Source: Brachypodium distachyon
Lineage: Eukaryota > Streptophyta > Magnoliopsida > Poales > Poaceae
Assembly (NCBI RefSeq): GCF_000005505.3
Contig: NC_016134.3
Span: 5,394,001-5,458,000 of the forward strand
Reading direction: 5' to 3'
Length of the DNA: 64,000 bases
Shown here: positions 35,301-45,825 of the stretch, one piece after another
Numbering within the stretch: the first letter of the stretch is position 1
Layout: every line of letters begins with the position of its first letter
The notes under the pieces: generated by a model
What the model was told of the DNA's origin: nothing
What the model saw: the letters and a program-made list of their open reading frames with translations, nothing else
Database searches by the model: none
Program-made: the position numbers and the translations under genes

Positions 35301-36010
35301 GACCTTGAGTTCTTGGGCATAAGGAAGAAGCTGTGGGCGGTAGAGGAAGAGTCAACGGAAGACCACAATGGTGAAGTCACGGTAACGATACGATGTAAAC
35401 CTGCGTGTTACACCTTGAGCAAAGCCTAGTTACACAGAATGTGCCAGTGTCTCCACAGCATAAAAGTTCCATCCAACTACTCGTCCAGCATCAAGAGACT
35501 CGTTGACATGAAGAGTCACAAGCTTGTTGGCATGAAGTCTCATGACTGCCATGTGATTATCACGCAGTTACTTCCAGTTGCAATAAGAGGTGCCATGGAG
35601 CCATGGGTCAGAGAGACGGTGATGAAGCTTTGTGACTTCTTTGACACAATCGGGCAAAAATCCATCACGGTGGAACGCTGCCTCCAGCTGAAGGATTCAA
35701 TGATACAAATTTTGTGTGAATGTGAGATGTTCTTCCCTCCAACATTCTTCGATATCATGGTACATCTGATGGTACACATCACCGACGAGATAATCCTACT
35801 AGGGCCCTCCTTTCTGCACAAAATGTATGGGCCCGAACGATACAACGGGGTGCTGAAGCGGTATGTTTGTAACAGAGGGCATCCGGAAGGTAGCATCATG
35901 CAAGGCTACCGGTGCTCGTTAGCACCAGTGGCGCAGGCTTAGTGGCGGTCCGGGTTACCGCCACCGGTGTGTAATTCGGACCGCCACTGCTAACCTTTTC
36001 TGGAGCAGTG
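32320..36010 (+). mobile_element. CACTA (En/Spm-type) transposon, 3.69 kb, internally deleted
   Basis: The left end is CACTACGCCAGAATGGGTT and the right end, inverted, CACTGCTCCAGAAAAGGTT. Both are flanked by GGA (32317-32319 and 36011-36013), a 3-bp target duplication. Subterminal ACCGCCACTGG-type repeats fill 32345-32818 in both orientations, with a short set at 35925-36000. The interior carries a broken TNP2-type transposase and nothing else, so it cannot move by itself. Confidence 0.93.
33502..35937 (+). pseudogene. Broken TNP2-type CACTA transposase
   Basis: The reading starts with a HAWMYE segment and a CPCSNCRN zinc-like cluster, the transposase-associated N-terminal domain. It then shows LSRxLLRMKAKYN-type and CPVCKTSQYRK blocks, RNIRFGMSTDGINPFG, the PPWLIMKRKYIHLSMLIQG region, and FWDLPYW with later MKSHDCHVIITQLLPVAIRG, all in TNP2 order. 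Stops or frame changes occur at about 33549, 34400, 34550-34600, 34760, 34955 and 35427. The frame ends at 35940 directly in subterminal repeats, so the transposase C-terminus and the rest of the element are deleted. Confidence 0.9.
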
Positions 36011-36217
36011 GGAGAAAATGTTGGAAGGGAGTAAAGTTGCGATGGGTCGTGTCGTCCTGATCTGGACCGCTCGTCCCTATATCCACGCAAAAAATATGAT
36101 GACCGCCGATGCAGCCACACCGTACCACTCACCCTAGGACAGTCATCATGTCGCGCCACCGCCTCAACCTCATCGGCGCCACTTGGACAGGTCACTGCAC
36201 CATATTACAAATCACTT

Positions 36218-36245
36218 ACTCCCTCCGACCCTTATCACCGTAACT
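36218..36245. mobile_element. Stub of a Stowaway end in block X1
   Basis: TACTCCCTCCGACCCTTAT is present here and absent from the matching place in block X2 (near 51585). Too short to be more than a remnant. Confidence 0.4.
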
Positions 36246-36599
36246 GTTTTCAATTTGGTCCATCTGAGTGGACCTTATTACACCTTCAACTCTAACAAGC
36301 AAAATTGAACATGTTGTACAGTTCGCTTTTTTATTTGAACTTGAATTTTTTTAAGTTACTTCAGTGGCATGAAATAAATTACCATACAAAAATTCATATT
36401 TTTCCTGATCAAAATTGTATATCTTTTAAATAAATTAGTGAAATGCTTGACATAATCATATTATCTTGCGTAGAAAACTTTTGAGAGGATTCCTTACAGG
36501 TAGAACACTGTCAGGTGCCACGTCATCATAAAACCGACCCGGTCGGACCTTTTTTCCTTTTGAGAGAACTGCACATATATATTTTGTAAAATTTACTCA

Positions 36600-37060
36600 A
36601 CAATGATAAGCCGTCGACCTCTCCCGGCTGACTCAGCAACCACACTCTTTGATCTAGTGATGGACATATCCGGAAGCAACTCTCCGCATGCATGGTCAGC
36701 TGCCGCGACTCTTGGAACCTCACTTGGAAGACTTGGGTGCTCAACAAGGTGAAATTCTTCTACTGGCTAGCCGATGTTGATCGCTCCTGGACAAACGGAC
36801 ATACTCATGCGTCGAGCTCTACCATACGAGTCCTTCTGCCATATTTGTGACCAACGCTCCGAGACATATACAACACCTACTCATGTACTGTTGTCAGCCG
36901 CGGCAGGAACCGTTGCTGTTGGAGCTGGAACTTGGTCCAACTTCGAACGTATCTCACATCTCATGCTTTACCGGTACGTCTACCACTACCTACAGGATCA
37001 TAACTACATGCATGAACGAAAAACTGAACATGCATATACAAGAATCACGATGGACATGGC
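36600..37060 (+). mobile_element. LINE remnant with zf-RVT segment
   Basis: The plus strand at 36712-36798 reads LTWKTWVLNKVKFFYWLAD then DRSWTNGH. That is the tryptophan-rich start of the zinc-binding domain (zf-RVT) behind LINE reverse transcriptases. After a frame change, CDQRSET follows, as expected for the CxxC part. The start near 36603 resembles bases 42723-42810, so the LINE belongs to the duplicated unit. Confidence 0.7.
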
Positions 37061-37489
37061 GAGTTAAACGTGTTATCTTCGATGATTGGATCCACATCCA
37101 CCTGCACTCCGTGGAACCAGGCTACTACCATAACAAGTAGACGCACATGCCACCTTGCGTAATCAACAAAAATCCATATTTGACATGGTACACCCACCAA
37201 CATAAACGATTTGCTTTAGTTAAGCAAGGTAATAATTAAGAAAACTGCAGGTACTTTGTAAAGTTTGGCATCCAGAGAGATGATAGGTTACATTAGGACA
37301 TAACAAGAGAATATCTCATATAGTAAAGCTAACTTCATAAATCGATTCAAGTTCTAGCGCTGACTAATCATAGTCTACCAGGACATGCCCTAGAAATTCT
37401 CACTCATGATTTGGTAGAAGCAAGGAAGAAGTTGCAATTTGAATAATTTCATTTTGATATAAAAGAAATAATCTGGACCTACACAAGAT

Positions 37490-39448
37490 TTAATGCTGAT
37501 CACGAGATAATTGAAGGTGCAAACGCGAGTCTTGGTCATCTATATCCAACCAATAACCTACAAAATACACATCTCAACAAGAGTTAGTATTTTGGGGAAG
37601 GTAGGATACACGAGTTATATTCAATTATATGATGCAACTAAACGATGTTAATTATATTCATCACCTTGCAGTGCCCGCATGGCAGAAAAGGCTTCGGCTG
37701 GAGTGGCATAGTCAACAAAAGCTATTTTATGACTATTATCGTTGACAAGCCTAACTTCACGAAACCCATTAAAAGGACGAAATATATCTATAAAACAAGA
37801 GTCAAGGGGCTCAAGCAATAATATCTAAAAGACAGGACACAAAAATATGGAGAGATTAACATAAATACAAAATAATGATCACTTGTGATTAAAGGACTAA
37901 TCAGCTCAAAATAATAATATACCCTGCAAAGACAAACTCAAAGTAAGAAAGGATACGTGCAAGCTCTCGTCCAGTGATGTTGGAGGGAAGACCTTCTGCA
38001 TATATAGTGCTTGATGCGTCTGGAGGAAGAGAAGGCATCTGTAAACATGCAGCAAGTTCAAAGTTATTAATCTAGTTACTTCACAATTACTGTTGAAGCT
38101 GAAGCTGAAAATCTTATTAAGAAACAAGTAACTGTTATGTTACCTCATTGTGTATGCCAGTCCCATAAGGCAGTCCCATTGCATCATCAAATCCAGCCAT
38201 TTCGGGCTCAGAGTCTACCAGCAAAGTGTAAAAGCCTTTTCAGCCGAGAAATTACAAATAGTCAACTAAGGAGATGATAAGTTATTTAACCTATAATGGG
38301 GCATTGGGGCTCAACAACTACAACAAATAGCTAACTACTACCCGGATGACAGTCGGTAACGCTTGCTAAATATATCTGTTGAAGATAGTGTGTGTCAGAA
38401 GAAATCTCACTTGATCTCCTTAAAGAATTATAACAGTACAAAAATGCAACAGAAAACAGCTTTGTTAAACTAATAATAGCAGGTTGGGGTATGACAGTTA
38501 GAGCGGAAACTGATGTAGCAAGATGCAATCCCTAAGCCAAACCGACCAAATTGAGTTAAACTATATTAATAGGCAGGGGTGAAGCTAGCATGTAAGCATT
38601 GGTGTCAAATGACACCAATGACTTCTTGCTGATACTTCTTAATTAGAAATAGAGAAAATCTTCTAGTAATATGCAATGGCACCAGTAAATTCTAAAGAGT
38701 GACCCCAACGTACGGTGTATTTTTCTGGCTCCGCTCAGGTTAATAGCTGCATGAAAGTGACAGCGGAAAGCAAAGTTGCACCATGCAAACCCTAAGCGAG
38801 ATTCAATTATGCACTGTCAACCAGTTCCAAATTGCGGGATTTATAATATATTTGATCACAAAAAAAAAAACATCCGTAGCTCTTCAGAACAGTAGCTTAA
38901 ATCCATTCTCTGTAGTTTTGAACCGATCATGAAAAATAGTATATGTATTATATTCATACAGTTATGTGTTGTTTAACATAACAAAAGCTATATAAGCGAC
39001 CAGTAATCAAAGCTAAGAAATTCTACAGGGCAAAACCCTAAAAATAACCAAACTTTATCCTATAAGTAAATAGTTGTTTTCCTAGGATTGTTTCCCAGAG
39101 CAGATCTACCATGAAATCTTAGGCAACAGATCGAAAGAATAATGAGCAGCAAGCCAGCAAGCACAAACCTAAGTCATCCGAAAGCCGGCGCTTGTGCGAA
39201 GGGGATCCCAAGGCCCGAGGTGGCTCCTGCAAACTAGCAGGTTGGGGGAATGGCCAGTCCGGGGACATGGGCTCCACCTCCATGGGGAGCCCTCCCACCA
39301 TGATGACCTCGACGTTGGCGCCCTGCACCGGGACGAATTCCGTCTCGGGCTCGGCGGCGCCTTCTTGCAGCGGCGGCGGCTCCGTGACAGACTCTTCGGC
39401 CAGCAGGTCGACGAGGAAGGCGGCCGAGTTCGGGTCCGCGTTGGCCAT
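37490..39448 (-). CDS. RRM RNA-binding protein (RBP1-like), 5 exons, intact copy
   Basis: A single-RRM protein of the plant RBP1-like group, expected to bind RNA in the nucleus or cytoplasm; the targets are unknown. Exons are 39448-39169, 38214-38144, 38038-37957, 37787-37665 and 37557-37490. Borders are GT/AG and the sum is 624 bp (207 aa). The N-terminal 90 residues are acidic and proline-rich. The RRM covers about 125-205: RNP2 is TIYAEGLP, then HIFRPFNGFREVRL, RNP1-like KIAFVDYA, FSAMRALQGY and a final LHLQLSR. The start is the first ATG (39448). Intron 1 holds a small MITE at 38573. A decayed paralogue lies at 43503-45825. I found no annotation-level clue to function beyond RNA binding. 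Confidence 0.85.
38573..38739. mobile_element. Small MITE in intron 1 of the RRM gene
   Basis: A 167-bp insert flanked by TTAATAG (38566-38572 and 38740-38746), a 7-bp target duplication. Ends GCAGGGGTGAAGCTAG and, inverted, CCTGAGCGGAGCCAG are weakly similar. The paralogous intron at 44670 lacks it, which proves the insertion. Confidence 0.8.
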
Positions 39449-40109
39449 GAAGGAGGCGGCGGCGGGTGCTGGGTGCTGGTGGGGAATTGGACGAAGGAGG
39501 ACGAGGCGGCGGCGGTGCCGGCTAGGGTTTCCGGGGGCTGGGGGCTGGGGAAGGAGCAAGTCGGGAAGAGGCGTGGGAAATGGGCCGGGATCGGGGCATC
39601 TTTATGGCTTTCTCCGGAACGCCGGGCTGCTGGTTTTGTCCTTTCTTCCTGCATTTCCACGCGCGTTATGCCCACGGTTTTTCCCTTTCCGGCTAAGCGC
39701 GGCGGAGCGTGTGCTGGCGAGCGGGTGTGGGCGCGCGGAGGAGGCAACAAAACGTGATAGATGCCGCGCGTGAGTACTGGCGCCCCTAGCCCTTTTATCT
39801 CCTTTTCCCGTCCTAGAAAATCTTGCTCCAACCTTCGGCGCAACCCATTTTCACCAAGAAAACTGAGGTATAAATGCTAGCTCACCCTCCGATCGATATG
39901 ATTCTCTTGTTGCTTGATCCGAAGCTATTTTTCTTTCATTATATTGATATGTCTCATGAATTCATGGCCATTAATTCTCCATTGTAGCAGTATGAAATTT
40001 CGAGAAACTGGTTCTTGGTTCATGGCTATTTTTTTTTCCCATTATGTTCATGAAATTAGATGGATTATTGCTCCGAGCTCTTGCAGATCAGATATCATTA
40101 ACAAATAAT

Positions 40110-40270
40110 GACCGCTATTTTGATAATAATATTTTGATTGTTGTATAATGGTGTATGTTTAATATTTATTATCTTTTTCTGTAACGTTCACTTCGAATAT
40201 AGCTTGATGAAGGATCTATATATGTATATTTCCAGTATTTCTGAGTCGAAAAAACCTATTTTGTCTTATT
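40110..40270. other. Short AT-rich spacer
   Basis: Nothing recognised between the RRM gene promoter region and the following tandem repeat. Confidence 0.4.
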
Positions 40271-40274
40271 TCCC

Positions 40275-41165
40275 TCCTCTGATTTTGGGATCATCCCAAC
40301 TTGACCGTTACAACTAGAAATACAATGTTATATGATTTTATATCGAAGTATGGCGTAGAATATATGGTCTGTATATTAGTATTATTTAATTGTGTAATTC
40401 AACAATGATTGGGAAAAAGCAAAAATGAGAAAATGATGATACATTCAACTATTTTAAACAACCATTTAGTTAATTTAACATGTTAGCAACTAATTTCTTG
40501 CAACTTACATGGATTTAGTGACCTAGTCACTCTTATAAGCACAGTTCAATTCATATTTAAATATAAATTGATAGTACAAGAACTTGTAAATGGGCCTTGT
40601 AATGAGAATGGTGTCCCGTACTATTAAAATATCACCACCACCCCAATGTATGCTCCTTATGATGTTTCCTCCCTTTTGGTTCACTCACTCATTCGTTGAA
40701 CATCCCAAAACTGAGGCTCCTCTGATTTTGATCCATCATCCCAACTTGACCGTTACAACTGGAAATACCATGCATGTTATATGATTTTATATCCAAGTAT
40801 GACGGGTATCTAAGGTCTATATATTAGTATTTATGTAATTCAACAATGATTAGGAAAAGCAAAAATGAGAAAATGATGACACACACATTCAACTATTTCA
40901 AACAACCATTTAGTTATTTAACACTGTTAGCAACTAATTTCTTGCAACTTCCATGTTTGATTTAGTGGCGTAGTCACTCCATTATAAGCACAGTTCAATT
41001 CATATATATTTGATAGTACAAGAACTTGTAAATGGGCCTTGTAATGAGAATGGTGTCCGATACTATTAAACATATCACCACAACCCCAAGGTATGTTCCT
41101 TCAGATGTTTCCTCCCTTTTGGTTCACTCACTCATAAGTTGAACATCCCATATTGTTCCCAAAAC
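40275..41165. repeat. Two tandem copies of a 445-bp non-coding unit
   Basis: TTGACCGTTACAACT occurs at 40301 and 40746, giving a 445-bp offset. TTCAACAATGATTxGG, AACAACCATTTAGTTA, GAACTTGTAAATGGGCC and TTTCCTCCCTTTTGGTTCAC repeat at the same spacing through to about 41160. Differences are scattered and few. No coding potential. Confidence 0.9.
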
Positions 41166-41451
41166 CTGAGGCTCCTTTTGGGTGCCGGGTCACCCCTCAC
41201 AGTTAATCGCAGTTGTCTGTCCTTGAAAGGGTAACGTGTTTTCATTGGTTGACTGGTGATTTTCTTTTGTGAACAAAATATGTGCATGTGATTTTTCAAG
41301 CTTGACCAGCTTGTGACCAAGGTATTGGTTACCGACTGCTTTTTTTACTGTGGGGGCCCGGCAAACGCAGTTACCACGATAAACGCACCCTACACGAGCC
41401 GTGCCGTCCCAGGTCTCAAGCAGTGGTTTAGTCTACGCACGATGCAAAAGA

Positions 41452-42440
41452 GCGGAAAACAACGTAGTAGCATGCAACCCTTAGCAAAACCAACCAGATT
41501 TAGTTAAACTATTAAGAGTAAAATGCACCCAGAGTATATCCACTTGGAATATGTGTACAGTTTAGTACATCAACTTATAAAACCTGTATCGGGAGAACCA
41601 AAACTTGGCAAAGACGATCACTTTACTACAAACTTTTACACGCTAAGAAAAAGACGCCATGAGTGGTGCTGATGTGGTCGAATGCCTCCAGGTTGAAAGG
41701 CTAAGAAAAAGATGCCACGATGGTGTTGATGTGGCCGGTAGGGACTTTTTTGGCAGCGTGTCTCATGCGTGAGGAGCACGTGAGAAAGTCGAGGGGGTTG
41801 TTTGGCCCTGTTTTCTGTTTTTGCAGATGGCCCCTGAACCTTTAATTTGGTCGCTTCATTTTTTGTACCCCGGCCCCCTGAACACTCTCCGTTTGTTGAC
41901 CTAAACAAGGCGTAGGAGGCGGTGACTCATGCCGGTGGGTATCGTGGCGACCAGCGGAGAAGATCGAACGACGAAAGGCAATGGCCCTCACCATCAAGAT
42001 CCTAGGTGACCGATCAGTGCCACTCCCTGCGTATTTTTTATTTGCGTGTAAATTTTGTACTCAAGTGATCATCTTTGCCAAGTTTTGGTTCACCGATGCA
42101 TGTTTTACAAGCTAATTACTAAAATGCACATACGTGCCAAGTTGACGTATTTGGGGTGCATTTTACTCAACTATTAATAGCTTCATGAAAGTAATAGTGG
42201 AAACGACGAGCAGCATGCCAAATAACCAGATTATCCAAATTTTGACGATTAGGATTTATAATATTATATTTGATCATGAGGAAACCATTTGAAGATAGCT
42301 CTTCAGAACATTAATTAGTTTAAATCCTTCCAGGGTGAAGTTTGGAACACATCAATGAAAAATAGTATATGTATTATGCTTACAAATTACAATTATGTGT
42401 TGTTTAACAAGACAAAAGCTAAGCAACCACTAGCCAAGGC
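41452..42440 (-). pseudogene. Third copy of the RRM gene intron 1, interrupted by a transposon
   Basis: 41452-41515 plus 42169-42440 match 38500-38572 plus 38747-39010 of the intact RRM gene. Shared marks are a CATGCAACCC/TAAGC block, AGTTAAACTAT, GATAGCTCTTCAGAAC, AAAAATAGTATATGTATTAT and ATTATGTGTTGTTTAACA. No exon is included, so it is a gene fragment from local duplication. Confidence 0.8.
41516..42168. mobile_element. Mutator-like non-autonomous element, 653 bp
   Basis: It starts GAGTAAAATGCACCC and ends GGGTGCATTTTACTC, a perfect 15-bp terminal inversion; the similarity continues inward (CACTTGGxxTAxGTG and CAAAACTTGGCAAAGA-type blocks). AACTATTAA flanks both sides (41507-41515 and 42169-42177), a 9-bp target duplication as made by Mutator-type transposases. 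No transposase is present. Confidence 0.9.
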
Positions 42441-42485
42441 CTGACATGATTGATTAGTCTGTAAGCGGTGTTGTACAGGGGGGAA

Positions 42486-42676
42486 GTGTTAGGAATAAAA
42501 TTAGCAGATGCCCTTCAGTTAGCAACTGCCATCAGTTGGGATTTTGTCCCACACTGTAACTACTTCCTCTCTCTCTCTCTCTCAAAAGTTGTAATTGAGC
42601 GCACCCTTTTGGGCTTGTATATATACTCGATCAACGTCTACGAAGGAATGGCACTTGATTCATTCTATCTTAAACA
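42486..42676 (+). mobile_element. Possible small solo LTR
   Basis: The sequence begins TGTTAGGAATA and ends CTTAAACA (TG...CA), with a CT microsatellite and a TATATATACTC block inside. No clear 5-bp target duplication was seen. Confidence 0.3.
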
Positions 42677-42714
42677 ACTTGTTGTTGGGCTTCTTGATCG
42701 TCGCTAGGTCAACG

Positions 42715-43115
42715 ACACTAACAATGATAAGCACAGCTGGGCCTTCTCGAGTTCTTGTCTCTCTGGTAAGCCCTCGACCTCTCCTGGCTCTCTCAATAAC
42801 CGGACTCTTTGTTTTTGCACAAGCCACAAGGTGGTGAGCCTGGTTCAATTGGTCAGTAGAACAAAAGCACCTTCGAGGGACATGACCATGTTGTGTTGCC
42901 CTTATTTAGAAGGATCATAGAGGAGGCCAAGCTATGCCAAGAGCAGGTGCAATATAGGCCTTAGGGTATCCTTGCCAGGCACTTGCGGTGTGGCACTTAT
43001 TCGGAGTTTTGAGTGTGTGTTCTCCCTAGCTAGCCTTTTAAATAATCTTTCTGTCTATTCAATATAACGAGTCACAATGCTTTTGCGTTTTCTCGGAATA
43101 AAAACACCACCTTAA
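42715..43115 (+). mobile_element. LINE C-terminal remnant at the edge of the second RRM copy
   Basis: 42723-42810 resembles 36603-36660, and the frame at 42860-42960 reads NKSTFEGHDHVVLPLFRRIIEEA. That resembles the WKxRNxRxFEG tail of LINE proteins. A non-coding 3' end with a GAATAAAAACACC tail follows. Its position just 3' of the RRM pseudogene parallels the LINE piece at 36600. Confidence 0.6.
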
Positions 43116-43502
43116 AGAGTACACTCACATACCATGTCATGTACCATGAGTAATCGACAAAAAGATATATTGACATGCATGGTACACCCACCAACATAAC
43201 CAATTACTGTAATTAAGCATGTAATAAGAAACCTTCAGGTACTTTGAAAAGTTTAGCATCCAATATAACATTACATGTATATATAGGTCAACAACATAGT
43301 CGACAAGTTACATTACAGCATAACTAAGAATCAATATCACAAGTAACTTCATAAATTGATTCCACTTCTAACGCAGACTAATCATATATAGTCTGCCAGG
43401 ACCCCAGAGAAATTCTCATTCACGAGTTAACAGAAGCAAGGAAGAAGTTGCAAGTTAAGTTTTTCAGTTTGATATAGAAGAAATAATCCAGACTCACAAG
43501 AT

Positions 43503-45825
43503 TTAATGCCGACCACGAGAGAATTGCAGGTACAAACGGTGTGAGTGTCGGTCCTGTATATCCAACCTATAACCTACAAAATACACATCTCAACACGAGT
43601 TAGTATTAAGTGGAAGGTAGGACCGTAGGAGACACGACTTGGGCTGACCAATGAAGTTATATTCACCTTGCAAAGCCTGCATGGCAGAAAAAGCTTGGAA
43701 AGGAGTGGCATACTCAGCAAAAGCAATTATATGATTATTATTGTTGCCAATCGATATCCTTACTTCACGAAACCCAGAGAAAGGGCGAAATATATCTAGA
43801 AAAACAAGAGTCAAGGGGCTCAAGCACTAATATCTAAAAGATAAAACACACACAAAAAGATGGAGAGATTAACATAATTAAATATGAAATAGATACCACT
43901 TGATATTAGATGACTATTCAACTAAAAATAATAATACCCTGCAAAAACAAACTTAAAGTAATTAATAATACAAATAGAATCCTGCGTAAAGGATACGTGC
44001 AAGCTCTCGTCTAGTATAGTTGGAGGGAAGACCTTCTGCATATATAGTGTCTGATGCGCCTGGAGGAAGAGAAGACATCTGTAAGCTAGCATGCACCAAG
44101 GTCAAAATTAATTAATAATCCAGTACTCACATTAACTGACAAAGCTGAAGCTGCGAATCTTATTAAGAAACAAGTAATTGTTATGTTACCCCATTCTGTA
44201 TGCAAGTCCCAGAAGGCAGTCCCATACTCCCATTGCATCGTCAAATCCATCCATTTTAGGCTCCGGTCTACCAGCAAAGTGTAAAAGCCTTTTCAGCTGA
44301 GAAATTACAAGTACTAAGGAGATAGCAAGTAATGTATGCAAGTGTCAACTAATTAAGGAGATAACAAGTAATGTATGCAAGTGTCAACTAAGGAGATAAC
44401 AAGTAATTTAACCTATCATGGGGCTCGAACTACAACAAATATCCAACTACTGCCCGCATTGCAGTCGGTAGCGCTTGCTAAGTATATTTGTTGAAGATAG
44501 CTTGTGATGCAGGAAATCACAGTACTCCCTTAAGATATTAAATAGTACTGAAATGAGAAACAGGAAGCAGCTTTGTTGAACCACTAATAGTTAATTGCAT
44601 GAAAGTAAGAGCAGAAAATGATGTAGCAAGATGCAAACCCTAAGCCAAACCATCTAGAATGAGTTAAACTATTAATATCTCCATGAAAGTAACGGCGCGG
44701 GGAAACGAAATAGCAGCATGCAAACCCTAAGCCAGACCGACCAGTTCAGCGTACGCGCCGTCGACCAATTCCAAGTAGCAGGATTTGTGATATTTTTTAT
44801 GACAAAAAAATCATTCGAAGCCCCAAATTGCAGTTTAAATCCTTCCATCAAATTTGGAACCCATCAATGAAAAATAGTATAAGCATTATGTTATATTAAC
44901 GTGCTGTTTAACAAAACAAATGCGAAGCTAACCAGTAACGCTAAGAATGCTAGGGGCCAAAACCGTAAAAATTGACCAAACTTTATCATATAAGTACTCC
45001 CTCCGTCCCATATTAAGTGGCTCAAATTTGCCAAAATATGGATGTATCTATATTCAAAAAGCGTCTAGATACATGTAATATTTCGTCACTTAATATAGGA
45101 CGGAGAGAGTGCTTGTTTTCTGGATTGCTTCCTAGATTTACTATGAAACCTTAGGCTGAAGAAAGAATAATCTTCTATGCTGACCACTCCTGTTCTAGAT
45201 TATCATTAACAAATGCAAACACTATTCTACCAATCTGATGCAGTGATATGGTAAAAATTAATAATAAAAAACAATACATCAGGAAGTTATGTCAAACTAG
45301 ACTCAATTGCAGGATTAACTATTAATCTTTTTTGCATTCTAAAAAAATATATTAATCTTTCTAGAAAAAATATGGCCACGTTTCCGGTAGTGCCTGTTGA
45401 CTGCAGCCCTAAGATTTCTTGACATAAACGAAAGCCTACATGAAAAAATATCAATCAGACACATGTATAGGCTACAAACCAAAAGCATGAAAAACAATCT
45501 GATACACTTTCGGATCCCTGAGCTAAGGTACCAAATGTACTAGCGGTGCCGACCCCTTAATTTTCCTATGATCAAGCTGGAGAGGAATAAAAACAAAACA
45601 GTAAGCTATAACAGAGGCGGGGTGTTGAGCAGTGAACACAAACCAAAGTAGTTAGAACGCCGGCGCCTGTGCGAAGGGGGACCAAAGGCCAGAGGTGGCC
45701 GTGGCAAAATAGCCGGCTAGGGCACCCTACACCGGGACATATTCCATCCCCGAAGACAGCGGCACAGCGGACTGGTGGATCCGATCGGCGACGATGGGGG
45801 AGGAGTTACCATCGGCGCTGGCCAT
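43503..45825 (-). pseudogene. RRM protein paralogue with broken 5' half
   Basis: This is the paralogue of the RRM gene at 37490-39448. Exons 3-5 (44078-43997, 43795-43667, 43573-43503) keep splice sites and frame, and read TIYAEGLPSN, HIFRPFSGFREVRI, HIIAFAEYA and LYLQFSRG with in-frame indels only. Exon 1 (start 45825) is shortened and has a premature TAG at 45729-45727, where the intact copy has CAG in the same PV-Q-GA context. Exon 2 (about 44267-44190) has a 1-bp deletion and an 8-bp insertion (net +7). The full protein cannot be made. A shorter product from the ATG at 44078 would still contain the whole RRM. Confidence 0.85.
44995..45111. mobile_element. Stowaway MITE in intron 1 of the RRM pseudogene
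   Basis: TACTCCCTCCGTCCCATATT at the left pairs with AATATAGGACGGAGAGAGT at the right. About 117 bp. It is absent from the intact copy, so it arrived after the duplication. Confidence 0.85.

Larger units (their letters stand above)
32179..36484. repeat. Duplicated block X1, split by a CACTA element
   Basis: 32179-32319 plus 36011-36484 together match 51250-51834, which is continuous. Shared marks include GGGTTTTCACCCC, CTAGCGCTAGCTAGCCGG-like bases, GAAAATGTTGGAAG and TTTTATTTGAACTTGAATTTT. The only large difference is the transposon in this copy. Confidence 0.85.

Noticed and set aside
39449..39559. Longer N-terminus for the RRM protein
   Set aside because: The upstream frame opens with TTG and no ATG; the ATG at 39448 matches the start of the paralogue.
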